Of a stretch of 64,000 nucleotides of DNA, positions 49,993 through 58,803 are shown piece by piece. The DNA lies in assembly GCA_018716485.1 (NCBI GenBank), contig DVJY01000064.1, forward strand, positions 1 through 64,000, written 5' to 3'. Within the stretch, counting starts at the first letter, position 1. Each line of letters begins with the position of its first letter. The notes beneath the pieces were generated by a model, which saw only the letters and a list, made by a program, of their open reading frames with translations, searched no databases and had not been told where the DNA came from. The stretch is from Candidatus Scybalocola faecipullorum. Its GTDB lineage: Bacteria > Bacillota > Clostridia > Lachnospirales > Lachnospiraceae. Both the position numbers and the translations under genes were made by a program.

Positions 49993-50634
49993 ATGAAAAA
50001 AGATGGCATATTAATTATTGTATCGGGCTTTTCAGGCGCCGGCAAGGGAACGGTGATGGAGCGTTTCCTTGAAAAATATGCTGATGAATTCTGCCTGTCC
50101 GTGTCGGCGACGACCAGACAGCCAAGAGCCGGAGAAGTTGACGGAGTTCATTACTTTTTCAAAAGCCGGGCAGAATTTGAACATATGATAGAAAACGGCG
50201 AATTGTTTGAATATGCGCAGTATGTGGGCAACTACTACGGTACACCGAAGGCATTTGTGGATTCTAAGCTGGCTGAAGGTTTCCATGTACTTTTGGAGAT
50301 TGAGATGCAGGGTGCCCTGAAGGTCAAAAAGGAGAGACCGGATGCACTGCTTATATTTATCACGCCGCCGGATGCGGCAAGCCTTGAAAGACGTTTAAGA
50401 GGCAGAGGCACAGAGACAGAAGAGGTTATTGCGCAGCGACTGGCAAGGGCGTGCGAGGAATCTGTCTATATGAAAGACTATGATTATATTGTCATTAACC
50501 AGGATAATGGCGTTGAGGCTTGTGCAGATACGATCCGCACAATTGTGCAGAGCGAACAGCTGAGAACACAGCGTTCGGGCACTTTTATAAAGACAATGAC
50601 GGAAGATTTAAAGAGATATAAGAAAGGGGACTGA
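49993..50634 (+). CDS. gmk: Guanylate kinase
   Basis: 213 aa. P-loop GFSGAGKGTVMERF; GMP-binding SVSATTRQPRAGEVDGVHYFF; LEIEMQGALKVK; lid RLRGRGTE. Phosphorylates GMP to GDP. Full length with AAAGAGGGAAC ribosome site; in operon with remA and rpoZ. Confidence 0.96.
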   Translation: MKKDGILIIVSGFSGAGKGTVMERFLEKYADEFCLSVSATTRQPRAGEVDGVHYFFKSRAEFEHMIENGELFEYAQYVGNYYGTPKAFVDSKLAEGFHVLLEIEMQGALKVKKERPDALLIFITPPDAASLERRLRGRGTETEEVIAQRLARACEESVYMKDYDYIVINQDNGVEACADTIRTIVQSEQLRTQRSGTFIKTMTEDLKRYKKGD

Positions 50635-50638
50635 ACTG

Positions 50639-51019
50639 ATGTTACATCCATCTTACACAGATTTAATGGCAGCGATCAACAGCGATATCGAGGAGGGTGA
50701 ACAGCCGATTGTCCAGAGCAGATATTCTATCGTGATCGCCACAGCGAAAAGAGCGCGTCAGATTATTGCAGGCGCAAAGCCGATGGTGGAAAAAGCTGCC
50801 GGCAAAAAGCCTTTGTCGATTGCCGTGGAAGAACTTTACAACGGTGATGTTAAAATCACCGGAGCTGATGATGATATGGAGGACGATGATATTGTCCTTG
50901 ACTACAGCAATGACATGCTTGAGATGTCTTTAGAAGAAGAAAGCGAAGATGATCAGGCGGATCTGCAGACAGACGGTGAAGAAGCAGAACAAGAAGAAGA
51001 CCGTGATGAAGAATTATAA
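50639..51019 (+). CDS. rpoZ: RNA polymerase omega subunit with long acidic tail
   Basis: 126 aa. The omega core (HPSYTDLMAAINSDIE...QSRYSIVIATAKRARQIIAG) fills the first half. The last 45 or so residues are nearly all Asp/Glu (DDDMEDDDIVLDYS..., ending EQEEDRDEEL). B. subtilis omega is about 67 aa, so the tail roughly doubles the protein. It starts 5 bases after gmk at ATG 50639. An imperfect hairpin follows the gene. Confidence 0.9.
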   Translation: MLHPSYTDLMAAINSDIEEGEQPIVQSRYSIVIATAKRARQIIAGAKPMVEKAAGKKPLSIAVEELYNGDVKITGADDDMEDDDIVLDYSNDMLEMSLEEESEDDQADLQTDGEEAEQEEDRDEEL

Positions 51020-51031
51020 AAATTAAAGAAC

Positions 51032-51061
51032 TGCCGCAAGAGTGCAAGCACTCCTGCGGCA
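51032..51061 (+). other. Hairpin between rpoZ and priA
   Basis: 12 paired bases with one A-C mismatch (51032-51044 with 51049-51061) and a CAAG loop. No T run, so it is a weak terminator or an RNA processing/attenuation site. Confidence 0.5.
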
Positions 51062-51106
51062 CTTGCATTTGCGGAACATACTTTTGTGCGGCGTGGAGGT
51101 GATCTG

Positions 51107-53359
51107 ATGTACGCGGATGTTATAGTGGATATGGCGGCAGGACAATTAGATAAAGTTTTTCAGTACGATGTGCCTGAAACGATGGCACAGTCCGTAAGTA
51201 TCGGATCACAGGTAATCGTGCCTTTCGGAGCGGGAAACCGCAAAGTCCGCGGATTTGTGATCGGATTCTCTGAAAAGACCGATTATGATCCGATGAAGAT
51301 TAAACCTTTGGAGTCGGTCGTTGATGGTGAACTGACGGCTGAAAATCAGATGATCCGGATAGCTTATAAGATGAAGCAGGTTTACGGATCGACGATGATT
51401 CAGGCGCTTAAAACCGTCATTCCGGTGCGGCGTCAGGTACAGGCAGTCATTCGCCGGTACTACAGACCGAAAGCGTCTAAGGCACAGGCGCCCGCAGTTC
51501 TGTCATCTGTACTGGAAGACCGGCGCAGCAGGGCAAAAAGCAGACTGATGACCTGGTTTTTAGAAGATGAGGGTACGCCGGATGGAGAGTTCCACTGGTT
51601 TTCGAAAGAAACAGTGCTTGCGGCGTCCGGTGTTTCACAGGCGACGCTGAAGGCTGCGGTGAAAGAAGGTCTTGTGGAGGAAAGCAGCCGGCAGGTGTAC
51701 CGTCGGCCGCTGAACAACAATCCGGGATTTGCAGGAAAAGTCCGGCTTACAGATGTTCAAAAAAAAGCTGCGGACGATATTATGGAGGACAGCCGGCAGG
51801 TGCATCTTCTTTTTGGCGTGACAGGCAGCGGAAAAACAGAAGTTTATATGGAACTGATGGCAAGGATGATCGAGCAGAAACGTCAGGTTATCGTGCTTAT
51901 TCCGGAGATAGCGCTGACGCTTCAGACTGTATCCAGATTTTACGGACGTTTCGGAGACAGAGTGTCTGTGATGAATTCAAAATTGTCGGACGGCGAACGC
52001 TACGATCAGTATTTAAGAGCAAAACGGGGTGATATTGACGTGGTCGTCGGTCCGCGCTCAGCCCTGTTTATGCCATTTGAGCGGCTTGGCATGATCATTA
52101 TTGATGAAGAACATGACGGCGCGTATAAAAGCGAAAAATCACCGAAATATCACGCCAGAGAGGCGGCGGTGTGGCGGGCCCGGATGTGCGGCGCCAAAGT
52201 CGTCCTCGGTTCAGCCACGCCATCGGTGATCAGTTATACAAAAGCGCTTTCGGGCGAGTACGGCCTTCATAAATTAACTGAACGGGCCAAAAAAGACAGT
52301 GCGCTACCAAATGTGTTCACAGCAGATCTGCGGGAGGAGTTTAAGCAGCATAATTACAGCATTTTCAGCAGAAAATTAAAGCAGATGATGGGCGAGCGCC
52401 TTAAAAGGCATGAACAGATCATGCTGTTTTTAAATCGCAGAGGGTTTGCAGGTTTTGTTTCTTGCAGAAGCTGCGGATATGTATTAAAATGTAAGCACTG
52501 TGATGTATCGCTGACGGCTCATGCCGGCGGCATACTCAAGTGTCATTACTGCGGATTTGAAATGCCTGTGCCGAAAGTATGCCCTCAGTGCGGTTCAAAG
52601 TATATTGCCGGTTTCGGCACAGGGACACAGAAAGTTGAGCAGATGGTCCATGAGGCATTTCCTCAGGCAAAGGTGCTGCGCATGGATAAAGACGCAGTTA
52701 CAAAAAAGGACAGTATGGAGACTATATTGTCTGATTTCAGAGCACATAAGGCAGATATTCTCGTGGGTACGCAGATGATCGTAAAAGGCCATGATTTTCC
52801 GAAAGTGACGCTTGTAGGCATTCTTGCTGCGGATTTATCAATGTATGCCGGAGATTATATGGCGTGCGAGAGAACTTTCGGGCTGCTTGTTCAGGCGGCG
52901 GGAAGAGCCGGCAGAGACAGCCTTGCAGGCGATGTGGTCATACAGACTTATCAGCCGGATCATTACAGCGTAAAGGCTGCGGCAGCTCAGGACTATGAGG
53001 CTTTTTACGAACAGGAAATTGTCTACCGGCAGATGATGCACTATCCTCCGGCGGCCCATATCCGTGTCATTCTCGGCGAATGTGCCGATGAAGCTGTTTT
53101 GGAAGCCTGTATGAAGATGCTTGCACAGTCTGCCGGGGAATATATTGAAAAGACACAGGCACAGGCGGAGATTGTAGGGCCGGCCAATGCATATGTGTCT
53201 AAGGGCAAAGATGCTTACCGGAAGGTGCTTTACATTAAAAGCAGCAGTTTGGAGCTGCTGATCCGTTTAAAAGAAAATGCGGAAAACTGCATGCAGCGGG
53301 AAAGCCGGTTCAGATCGGTCTATATCCAGTTTGATCTGGACCCGATGACTATGTATTAA
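51107..53359 (+). CDS. priA: Primosomal protein N' (replication restart helicase PriA)
   Basis: 750 aa. N-terminal 3'-end-binding domain (ADVIVDMAAGQLDKVFQYDVP), Walker A LFGVTGSGKTEVYM, DEEH box IIIDEEHDGAYKSEKSPKYHAREAA, a zinc domain with paired cysteines (CRSCGYVLKCKHC, CHYCG, CPQCGS) and helicase motif QAAGRAGR. Restarts collapsed replication forks. Start is ATG 51107, 7 bases after GGAGGTGA. The coaBC gene that usually separates rpoZ and priA in Bacillus is absent. Confidence 0.96.
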   Translation: MYADVIVDMAAGQLDKVFQYDVPETMAQSVSIGSQVIVPFGAGNRKVRGFVIGFSEKTDYDPMKIKPLESVVDGELTAENQMIRIAYKMKQVYGSTMIQALKTVIPVRRQVQAVIRRYYRPKASKAQAPAVLSSVLEDRRSRAKSRLMTWFLEDEGTPDGEFHWFSKETVLAASGVSQATLKAAVKEGLVEESSRQVYRRPLNNNPGFAGKVRLTDVQKKAADDIMEDSRQVHLLFGVTGSGKTEVYMELMARMIEQKRQVIVLIPEIALTLQTVSRFYGRFGDRVSVMNSKLSDGERYDQYLRAKRGDIDVVVGPRSALFMPFERLGMIIIDEEHDGAYKSEKSPKYHAREAAVWRARMCGAKVVLGSATPSVISYTKALSGEYGLHKLTERAKKDSALPNVFTADLREEFKQHNYSIFSRKLKQMMGERLKRHEQIMLFLNRRGFAGFVSCRSCGYVLKCKHCDVSLTAHAGGILKCHYCGFEMPVPKVCPQCGSKYIAGFGTGTQKVEQMVHEAFPQAKVLRMDKDAVTKKDSMETILSDFRAHKADILVGTQMIVKGHDFPKVTLVGILAADLSMYAGDYMACERTFGLLVQAAGRAGRDSLAGDVVIQTYQPDHYSVKAAAAQDYEAFYEQEIVYRQMMHYPPAAHIRVILGECADEAVLEACMKMLAQSAGEYIEKTQAQAEIVGPANAYVSKGKDAYRKVLYIKSSSLELLIRLKENAENCMQRESRFRSVYIQFDLDPMTMY

Positions 53360-53393
53360 TTAAAGACAGAGATTCATGGGAGGAGAAAAAGCG

Positions 53394-53942
53394 ATGGCTA
53401 TAAGAAATTTACGGTATCAGGGAGACCCGATTTTAACAAAGAAAACAAAGGAAGTCAAAGAGATAACACCAAAAATCAAACAGCTGATCGGAGATATGCT
53501 GGATACAATGTATGAAAACAACGGTGTCGGGCTTGCGGCGCCTCAGGTGGGCGTACTGAGAAAAATTGCGGTGATTGATATCGGCGACGGTCCGCATGTC
53601 TTTGTTAATCCCAAAATTGTTGCCCAGGACGGAAGTCAGACCGGAGATGAAGGCTGTCTTAGCGTTCCGGGCAAAACGGGTACAGTGACACGGCCGAATT
53701 ATGTAAAAACAGTTGCGTTTGATGAAAACATGAATGAATTTGAGATTGAGGGCACAGAATTATTTGCAAGAGCAATGTGTCATGAATTTGACCATCTGGA
53801 TGGCCATCTGTATGTAGAGAAAGTTGAAGGCGAGTTAAGAGATGTGACCTACGCCGATGCCGATGAAGAGGAGGAAGAAATTTCAGAGGAAACCGATGAG
53901 ACCCAGACAGAGGCTGCAGATGGCGCCGGGGAGGAAGCATAA
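53394..53942 (+). CDS. def: Peptide deformylase with acidic C-terminal tail
   Basis: 182 aa. Motif 1 is GVGLAAPQVG, motif 2 EGCLSVPG with the metal-binding Cys, motif 3 CHEFDHLDGHLY with the metal-binding histidines and catalytic Glu. It removes the formyl group from new proteins. About 28 residues after the enzyme fold are acidic (DADEEEEEISEETDETQTEA). ATG 53394 follows GGGAGGAG. Its stop overlaps the fmt start by one base. Confidence 0.95.
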   Translation: MAIRNLRYQGDPILTKKTKEVKEITPKIKQLIGDMLDTMYENNGVGLAAPQVGVLRKIAVIDIGDGPHVFVNPKIVAQDGSQTGDEGCLSVPGKTGTVTRPNYVKTVAFDENMNEFEIEGTELFARAMCHEFDHLDGHLYVEKVEGELRDVTYADADEEEEEISEETDETQTEAADGAGEEA

Positions 53943-54880
53943 TGAAAGTTGTTTTTATGGGAACGCCGGATTTTGCGGTGCCGTCATTGAATGCGCTGCT
54001 TGATGCCGGACATCAGGTGGAAGCTGTTTTTACCCAGCCGGACAAGGCTAAAGGCAGGGGTAAAAAAATCATCTGTTCTCCGGTAAAAGAACTGGCTGTT
54101 TCACGGGGGATACCGGTATATCAGCCGCCAAAGGTCAGAGAGGAAGCTGTTGTTGAACAGATTCGTTCCATGGCGCCGGATGTGATCGTTGTTGTCGCTT
54201 TTGGTCAGATCCTTCCAAAAGCCATCTTGGATATTCCGGTTTACGGCTGCATTAATGTCCACGGTTCGCTGCTGCCAAAATACAGAGGCGCTGCGCCGGT
54301 GCAGTGGGCTGTTATTGAAGGTGAAAAAGTCAGCGGCGTAACGACCATGTATATGGATACCGGGCTGGATACCGGCGATATGATCATGAAGCAGGAAATT
54401 CCCCTTGCACCGAAAGAAACCGGCGGAAGTCTCTATGAGAAGCTGGCCGGTGCAGGCGCCGGGCTGCTTATAGAAACGCTGCGCCGTGTGGAAGCGGGAA
54501 CAGCAGACAGAGAAAAGCAGGATGGCTCTCAGGCGGGCGCCTATGCCAAAATGCTTGATAAACATATGGGCAATATTGATTTTACACAGCCGGCGGCAGT
54601 CATTGAAAGGCTGATCAGAGGATTAAATCCGTGGCCGAGCGCTTATACCCATTTTCATGGGAAAACTATGAAGATATGGGAGGCCGATGTCACGGATCAG
54701 GAGTATGAGGGAGCATGCGGAGAAATCGTTGAGGTCACAAAAGATGCGTTAACAGTGAAAACCGGAGTCGGCGCGCTTATTATCCGCGAGCTTCAGATGG
54801 AAGGAAAGAAAAGGATGCGCACTGACGCCTTTTTAAGAGGTTTTGCCGTAAAAAAGGGCGAAAGCTTCAGTCAGGAGTGA
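53942..54880 (+). CDS. fmt: Methionyl-tRNA formyltransferase
   Basis: 312 aa. VVFMGTPDFAVPSL start, catalytic NVHGSLLPKYRGAAPVQWA with the Asn and His, DTGLDTGDMI, and the C-terminal OB-fold. Formylates initiator Met-tRNA with 10-formyl-THF. Coupled to def, which removes the same group later. Confidence 0.97.
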   Translation: MKVVFMGTPDFAVPSLNALLDAGHQVEAVFTQPDKAKGRGKKIICSPVKELAVSRGIPVYQPPKVREEAVVEQIRSMAPDVIVVVAFGQILPKAILDIPVYGCINVHGSLLPKYRGAAPVQWAVIEGEKVSGVTTMYMDTGLDTGDMIMKQEIPLAPKETGGSLYEKLAGAGAGLLIETLRRVEAGTADREKQDGSQAGAYAKMLDKHMGNIDFTQPAAVIERLIRGLNPWPSAYTHFHGKTMKIWEADVTDQEYEGACGEIVEVTKDALTVKTGVGALIIRELQMEGKKRMRTDAFLRGFAVKKGESFSQE

Positions 54881-54887
54881 TGAATCA

Positions 54888-55613
54888 GTGATAAGCTTAT
54901 ATATGGGCTACGGTTATCCGGGCTTTTATTTTGACAGGACATATCTTCTTGTGCTGATCGGCGTATTTTTGTCGCTGGGAGCATCGGCAATGGTCAGATC
55001 CGCTTTTTCAAAATATTCGGGCATGCCAAATGGCCGGCGCATCACAGGCGCTCAGGCCGCCGGCGAGATTTTGCGTCAGGCGGGAATTTATGATGTGCGT
55101 ATAGAGCATATTTCCGGAAGTCTGACAGACCATTATGATCCGAAAAACAAAGTATTAAGACTGTCGGATACGGTGTACGGTTCTGCCAGTGTTGCTGCCG
55201 TCAGTGTTGCCGCTCATGAGTGCGGCCACGCCATTCAGCACCAGAGGGGATATGTGCCGCTGTCGCTGCGCACGGCCATCGTACCGATCGCCAATTTCGG
55301 GTCAGCCATCAGCTGGCCGCTGATTCTTGTCGGCATCATTTTGGGAGGCGCCGGCAATATATTTACGACGATCGGTATTATACTTTTTACAGCAGTTGTT
55401 GCATTTCATATTATCACCCTTCCGGTGGAATTTAATGCTTCCGGCAGGGCACTGAAAATATTGAAAGAAAGCGGTATGCTGTACGGCGATGAAAATGCTG
55501 CGGCGGCGAAAGTGCTGCGGGCGGCAGCGATGACCTATGTTGCCAGTGCAGCGACCATGATCCTGCAGCTTTTAAGACTTCTGCTGATTACCCGCAGAAA
55601 TAACGACAGATAA
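54888..55613 (+). CDS. Zinc metallopeptidase, YugP type (membrane)
   Basis: 241 aa. Zinc motif HECGHAIQHQ near residue 109 follows a segment DHYDPKNKVLRLSDTVYGSASVAAVSVAAHE; helices at the N-terminus (about 17-37) and after the motif (about 145-185) place it in the membrane. It matches the neutral zinc metallopeptidase family PF04298 (YugP), role unknown. Start is GTG 54888, about 10 bases after AGGAG. It is inserted between fmt and rsmB, an arrangement seen in some Clostridia but not in Bacillus. Confidence 0.87.
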   Translation: MISLYMGYGYPGFYFDRTYLLVLIGVFLSLGASAMVRSAFSKYSGMPNGRRITGAQAAGEILRQAGIYDVRIEHISGSLTDHYDPKNKVLRLSDTVYGSASVAAVSVAAHECGHAIQHQRGYVPLSLRTAIVPIANFGSAISWPLILVGIILGGAGNIFTTIGIILFTAVVAFHIITLPVEFNASGRALKILKESGMLYGDENAAAAKVLRAAAMTYVASAATMILQLLRLLLITRRNNDR

Positions 55614-55623
55614 GGAGCAAGAT

Positions 55624-56988
55624 GTGTCACAATCAGTGAATATCAGAGAAATTATATTAAATCTATTGGAAGATATGCAGCAGCATCAGACGCCGTGTCA
55701 GGCGGCTATCGGCACTGCATTGTCAAAATATCAGTATTTGGATAAAAAGGACCGGAGCATGATCAGCCGGATCACCCGGGGGACGATAGAGCGGCGCCTT
55801 TATCTGGACTGGGTGATCGGGCAGTTCTCTTCGGTGAAAATCAGCAGGATTAAACCGCTCATTCTCAATATACTGCGCATGTCGGTTTATCAGCTGCTGT
55901 TTATGGACAGTATACCGGCTCACGCAGTCTGCAATGAAGCGGTCAGACTTTCCGGCCGGCGCGGCTTTAACGGTCTTAAAGGCTATGTTAACGGCGTTTT
56001 AAGAAATATTGACCGTCGGAAGGATACCATATCTCTGCCGGATAAAAATAAAACGCCGGCAGCCTATTTGTCAGTGGCATATTCTGTGCCTGAATGGATG
56101 GTTTTGCGGTGGCTTGCATATGATGATTTTGATACGGTGCAGCGTATGCTTGCCGCATTTTTGGAACCGTCACCGGTGACAGTCCGGATCAATACAGATA
56201 AAATAACTGTTGAAGATTTTTGGAAAAAGCTGGCATGGTCAAAAACTGACGGCGGGCTGCATGCGGTGCGGGGACATTATGTACCTTACGCGGCAAAGCT
56301 GGAAGCATTTGATCATCTGACTGCGCTGGATATTTTCAAAGAAGGACTTTGTTTTGTTCAGGATGAGAGTTCTATGCTGGCGGGAATGCTTGCCGGAATT
56401 AGAAACGGCAGCACAGTGATCGATCTGTGCGCGGCTCCCGGCGGGAAAAGTATGAACGCGGCGCTGCTTGGAGGACATGTGGACGCACGAGACATCAGCG
56501 AAGCCAAAATCGAGAAGATCAGCGAAAATCTGAAACGGACCGGAATTAAAAATATCCGCGTTCAAGTGCGGGATGCCAGCATGTTTTATGCGGAAGATGA
56601 AAACTCGGCAGATGTTGTCATTGCAGACGTGCCCTGTTCCGGCCTTGGCATTCTCGGGAAAAAGCCGGATATTAAATACCGGATCAGCGCGGCGGATATT
56701 GATGCGCTGACAGTGCTGCAAAGAGAGATTATTGCCAGTGGCTGGCGTTATGTGAAACCGGGAGGAACACTGATGTACAGCACATGTACAGTCAGCAGAG
56801 CCGAAAATGAGGCACAGCTGCAGTGGATGACCGAAAACTTTCCGCTGGAGCCGGTTGATTTTTATGAACAGCTTCCAAAGGGGCTGAAAACAGAAACTGC
56901 CAGAAAAGGTTATATTCAGCTGATGCCGGGGAGACATCACTGCGACGGGTTTTTTATTGCCAGACTCAGACGGAAAGACACTATCTGA
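55624..56988 (+). CDS. rsmB: 16S rRNA m5C967 methyltransferase RsmB (Sun)
   Basis: 454 aa. N-terminal NusB-like domain (about 1-140) and C-terminal Rossmann methyltransferase: SAM site VIDLCAAPGGKS, catalytic Cys pair in ADVPCSGLG and YSTCTVS. It methylates C967 (E. coli numbering) of 16S rRNA. Start is GTG 55624, 6 bases after AAGGAGCA; the ATG two bases earlier is out of frame. Confidence 0.94.
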   Translation: MSQSVNIREIILNLLEDMQQHQTPCQAAIGTALSKYQYLDKKDRSMISRITRGTIERRLYLDWVIGQFSSVKISRIKPLILNILRMSVYQLLFMDSIPAHAVCNEAVRLSGRRGFNGLKGYVNGVLRNIDRRKDTISLPDKNKTPAAYLSVAYSVPEWMVLRWLAYDDFDTVQRMLAAFLEPSPVTVRINTDKITVEDFWKKLAWSKTDGGLHAVRGHYVPYAAKLEAFDHLTALDIFKEGLCFVQDESSMLAGMLAGIRNGSTVIDLCAAPGGKSMNAALLGGHVDARDISEAKIEKISENLKRTGIKNIRVQVRDASMFYAEDENSADVVIADVPCSGLGILGKKPDIKYRISAADIDALTVLQREIIASGWRYVKPGGTLMYSTCTVSRAENEAQLQWMTENFPLEPVDFYEQLPKGLKTETARKGYIQLMPGRHHCDGFFIARLRRKDTI

Positions 56989-57005
56989 AGGGAAGATAAC
57001 AGATC

Positions 57006-58061
57006 ATGGAGAAAGCAGATATAAAATCAATGACCATCGGGGAGCTGGAAACATTTGTGACAGAGGTGCTTGGAGAGAAGAAATTCCGCGCGTCCCAGCT
57101 ATATGAATGGATGCATGTGCGTCTGGCCGGAAGCTTTGACGAGATGACAAATCTTTCCAAAGCGCTGCGAGAAAAACTGCATCAGAACGCGTACCTTGCT
57201 GTGCTTACACAAGCCAGATGTTTGGTTTCTTCCATCGACGGGACAAGAAAATACCTGTTCCGTCTGTCTGACGGCAATGTCATTGAAAGCGTGCTGATGA
57301 AATACAAATTCGGAAATTCTGTCTGTATTTCATCACAGGTCGGCTGCCGTATGGGCTGCCGTTTTTGTGCCTCCACGCTGGATGGCCTTGCCAGAAACCT
57401 GACAGCATCGGAAATGCTCGATGAGGTGTACAGTATCCAGAGAGACATCGGGGAACGAATTTCCAATGTTGTCATTATGGGAAGCGGCGAACCGCTGGAT
57501 AATTATGATCAGGTGCTCCGCTTTTTGAAGTTGATTTCTGATGAAAAGGGATTACATATCAGTCAGCGCAATCTGACAATGTCCACATGCGGACTTGTGC
57601 CGGAGATTATGGCGCTGGCAAAAGAACAGCTGCAGATTACGCTGGCAATTTCCCTTCATGCGGTCAATGACGAGCGGCGCCGGGAACTTATGCCGATCGC
57701 CAGACGCTATACGATCGCGCAGATTCTTGATGCCTGCCGGTATTATTATGAGCAGACAAAACGAAGAATTACTTTTGAATACAGCCTAGCGCGGGGTGTG
57801 AATGACAGCAGCGAAGATGCCAGAGCGCTTGCCCGGCTTTTGAAGGGACTGAACTGCCACATTAATTTAATCCCCATAAATCCGGTGAAAGAGCGTGATT
57901 TTGAGCAGTCAGATCCTGTTTCGGTACAAAATTTCAAAAATAAACTTGAAAAATATGGAGGAAATGTTACTATAAGAAGGGAAATGGGCAGAGATATACA
58001 GGCTGCCTGTGGACAATTAAGAAAAAGCTATACAGATAATCTGTTGGGAAAAGAGGTATGA
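57006..58061 (+). CDS. rlmN: 23S rRNA m2A2503/tRNA m2A37 methyltransferase RlmN
   Basis: 351 aa radical-SAM methyltransferase. CxxxCxxC in GCRMGCRFCAS near residue 117; VIMGSGEPLDNYDQV; NLTMSTCGLVPEI; and the C-terminal Cys in AACGQL that with a second cysteine does the methyl transfer. GEKKFRASQLYEWMHVRL is the usual N-terminal tRNA/rRNA-binding segment. Related to Cfr, but the residues and the operon fit RlmN. Confidence 0.96.
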   Translation: MEKADIKSMTIGELETFVTEVLGEKKFRASQLYEWMHVRLAGSFDEMTNLSKALREKLHQNAYLAVLTQARCLVSSIDGTRKYLFRLSDGNVIESVLMKYKFGNSVCISSQVGCRMGCRFCASTLDGLARNLTASEMLDEVYSIQRDIGERISNVVIMGSGEPLDNYDQVLRFLKLISDEKGLHISQRNLTMSTCGLVPEIMALAKEQLQITLAISLHAVNDERRRELMPIARRYTIAQILDACRYYYEQTKRRITFEYSLARGVNDSSEDARALARLLKGLNCHINLIPINPVKERDFEQSDPVSVQNFKNKLEKYGGNVTIRREMGRDIQAACGQLRKSYTDNLLGKEV

Positions 58062-58062
58062 G

Positions 58063-58803
58063 ATGAAGGTATATGGTAAATCAGACATAGGTAAGGTCAG
58101 GTCGATGAATCAGGATTATATGTTTTATTCGACAGAGCCTGTCGGCGTTCTGCCGAATCTGTTTATTGTGGCAGACGGTATGGGCGGCCATAAAGCCGGA
58201 GACTATGCATCCAGACTGTCTGTAGAGAATTTTGTAAAGTATGTCAGAGAGGCGGGGACGCAGATACCGATCCGCGTCGTAGATGATGCAATCCATTATG
58301 TCAATGATCTTGTGATGGATGAAGCGGAAAAAAATCAGGACTACAGCGGTATGGGAACGACTTTTGTGGCTGCTTTTATTAAAGACGGGACGTTGTTTGT
58401 AGGTAACATCGGCGACAGCCGGCTTTACCTGATTGATGAAGACATTACCCAAGTCACGGAAGATCATTCTTATGTGGGAGCAATGCTGCGTGCCGGAGAG
58501 ATTACAAAGGAAGAGGCCCTGCACCATCCGGATAAAAACATTATTACCCGCGCCATCGGCGCGTCAAGAGATCCTAAAGTGGACTTTTTTGAAGTGGATT
58601 TAGAGCCGGGAGACAGAATCCTGCTCTGTACAGACGGGCTGACCAACATGGTCGATGATGATGTGATTCTGGATATTATTGCCAATGAATATATTGGCGA
58701 TGTTGTTGATATTTTGATTGAGGAAGCTAAGGATAACGGCGGGACAGATAATGTCACTGCCATTGTGATAGAACCATTTGATGAGGAGGTGGACAGATGT
58801 TAG
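58063..58803 (+). CDS. prpC: PP2C-type Ser/Thr protein phosphatase PrpC/Stp
   Basis: 246 aa. Metal-binding VADGMGGHKAGDYAS, GMGTTFVAAFI, NIGDSRLYLI, LCTDGLTNMVDDD and GGTDNVTAIV are the standard PP2C motifs. It reverses phosphorylation by the PASTA kinase PrkC, encoded by the next gene with a 7-base overlap. 1 base separates it from rlmN, as in the Firmicutes rlmN-prpC-prkC-rsgA string. Confidence 0.96.
   Translation: MKVYGKSDIGKVRSMNQDYMFYSTEPVGVLPNLFIVADGMGGHKAGDYASRLSVENFVKYVREAGTQIPIRVVDDAIHYVNDLVMDEAEKNQDYSGMGTTFVAAFIKDGTLFVGNIGDSRLYLIDEDITQVTEDHSYVGAMLRAGEITKEEALHHPDKNIITRAIGASRDPKVDFFEVDLEPGDRILLCTDGLTNMVDDDVILDIIANEYIGDVVDILIEEAKDNGGTDNVTAIVIEPFDEEVDRC

Noticed and set aside
57006..58061. 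Cfr antibiotic-resistance methyltransferase
   Set aside because: Core location between rsmB and prpC and the sequence pattern fit housekeeping RlmN.
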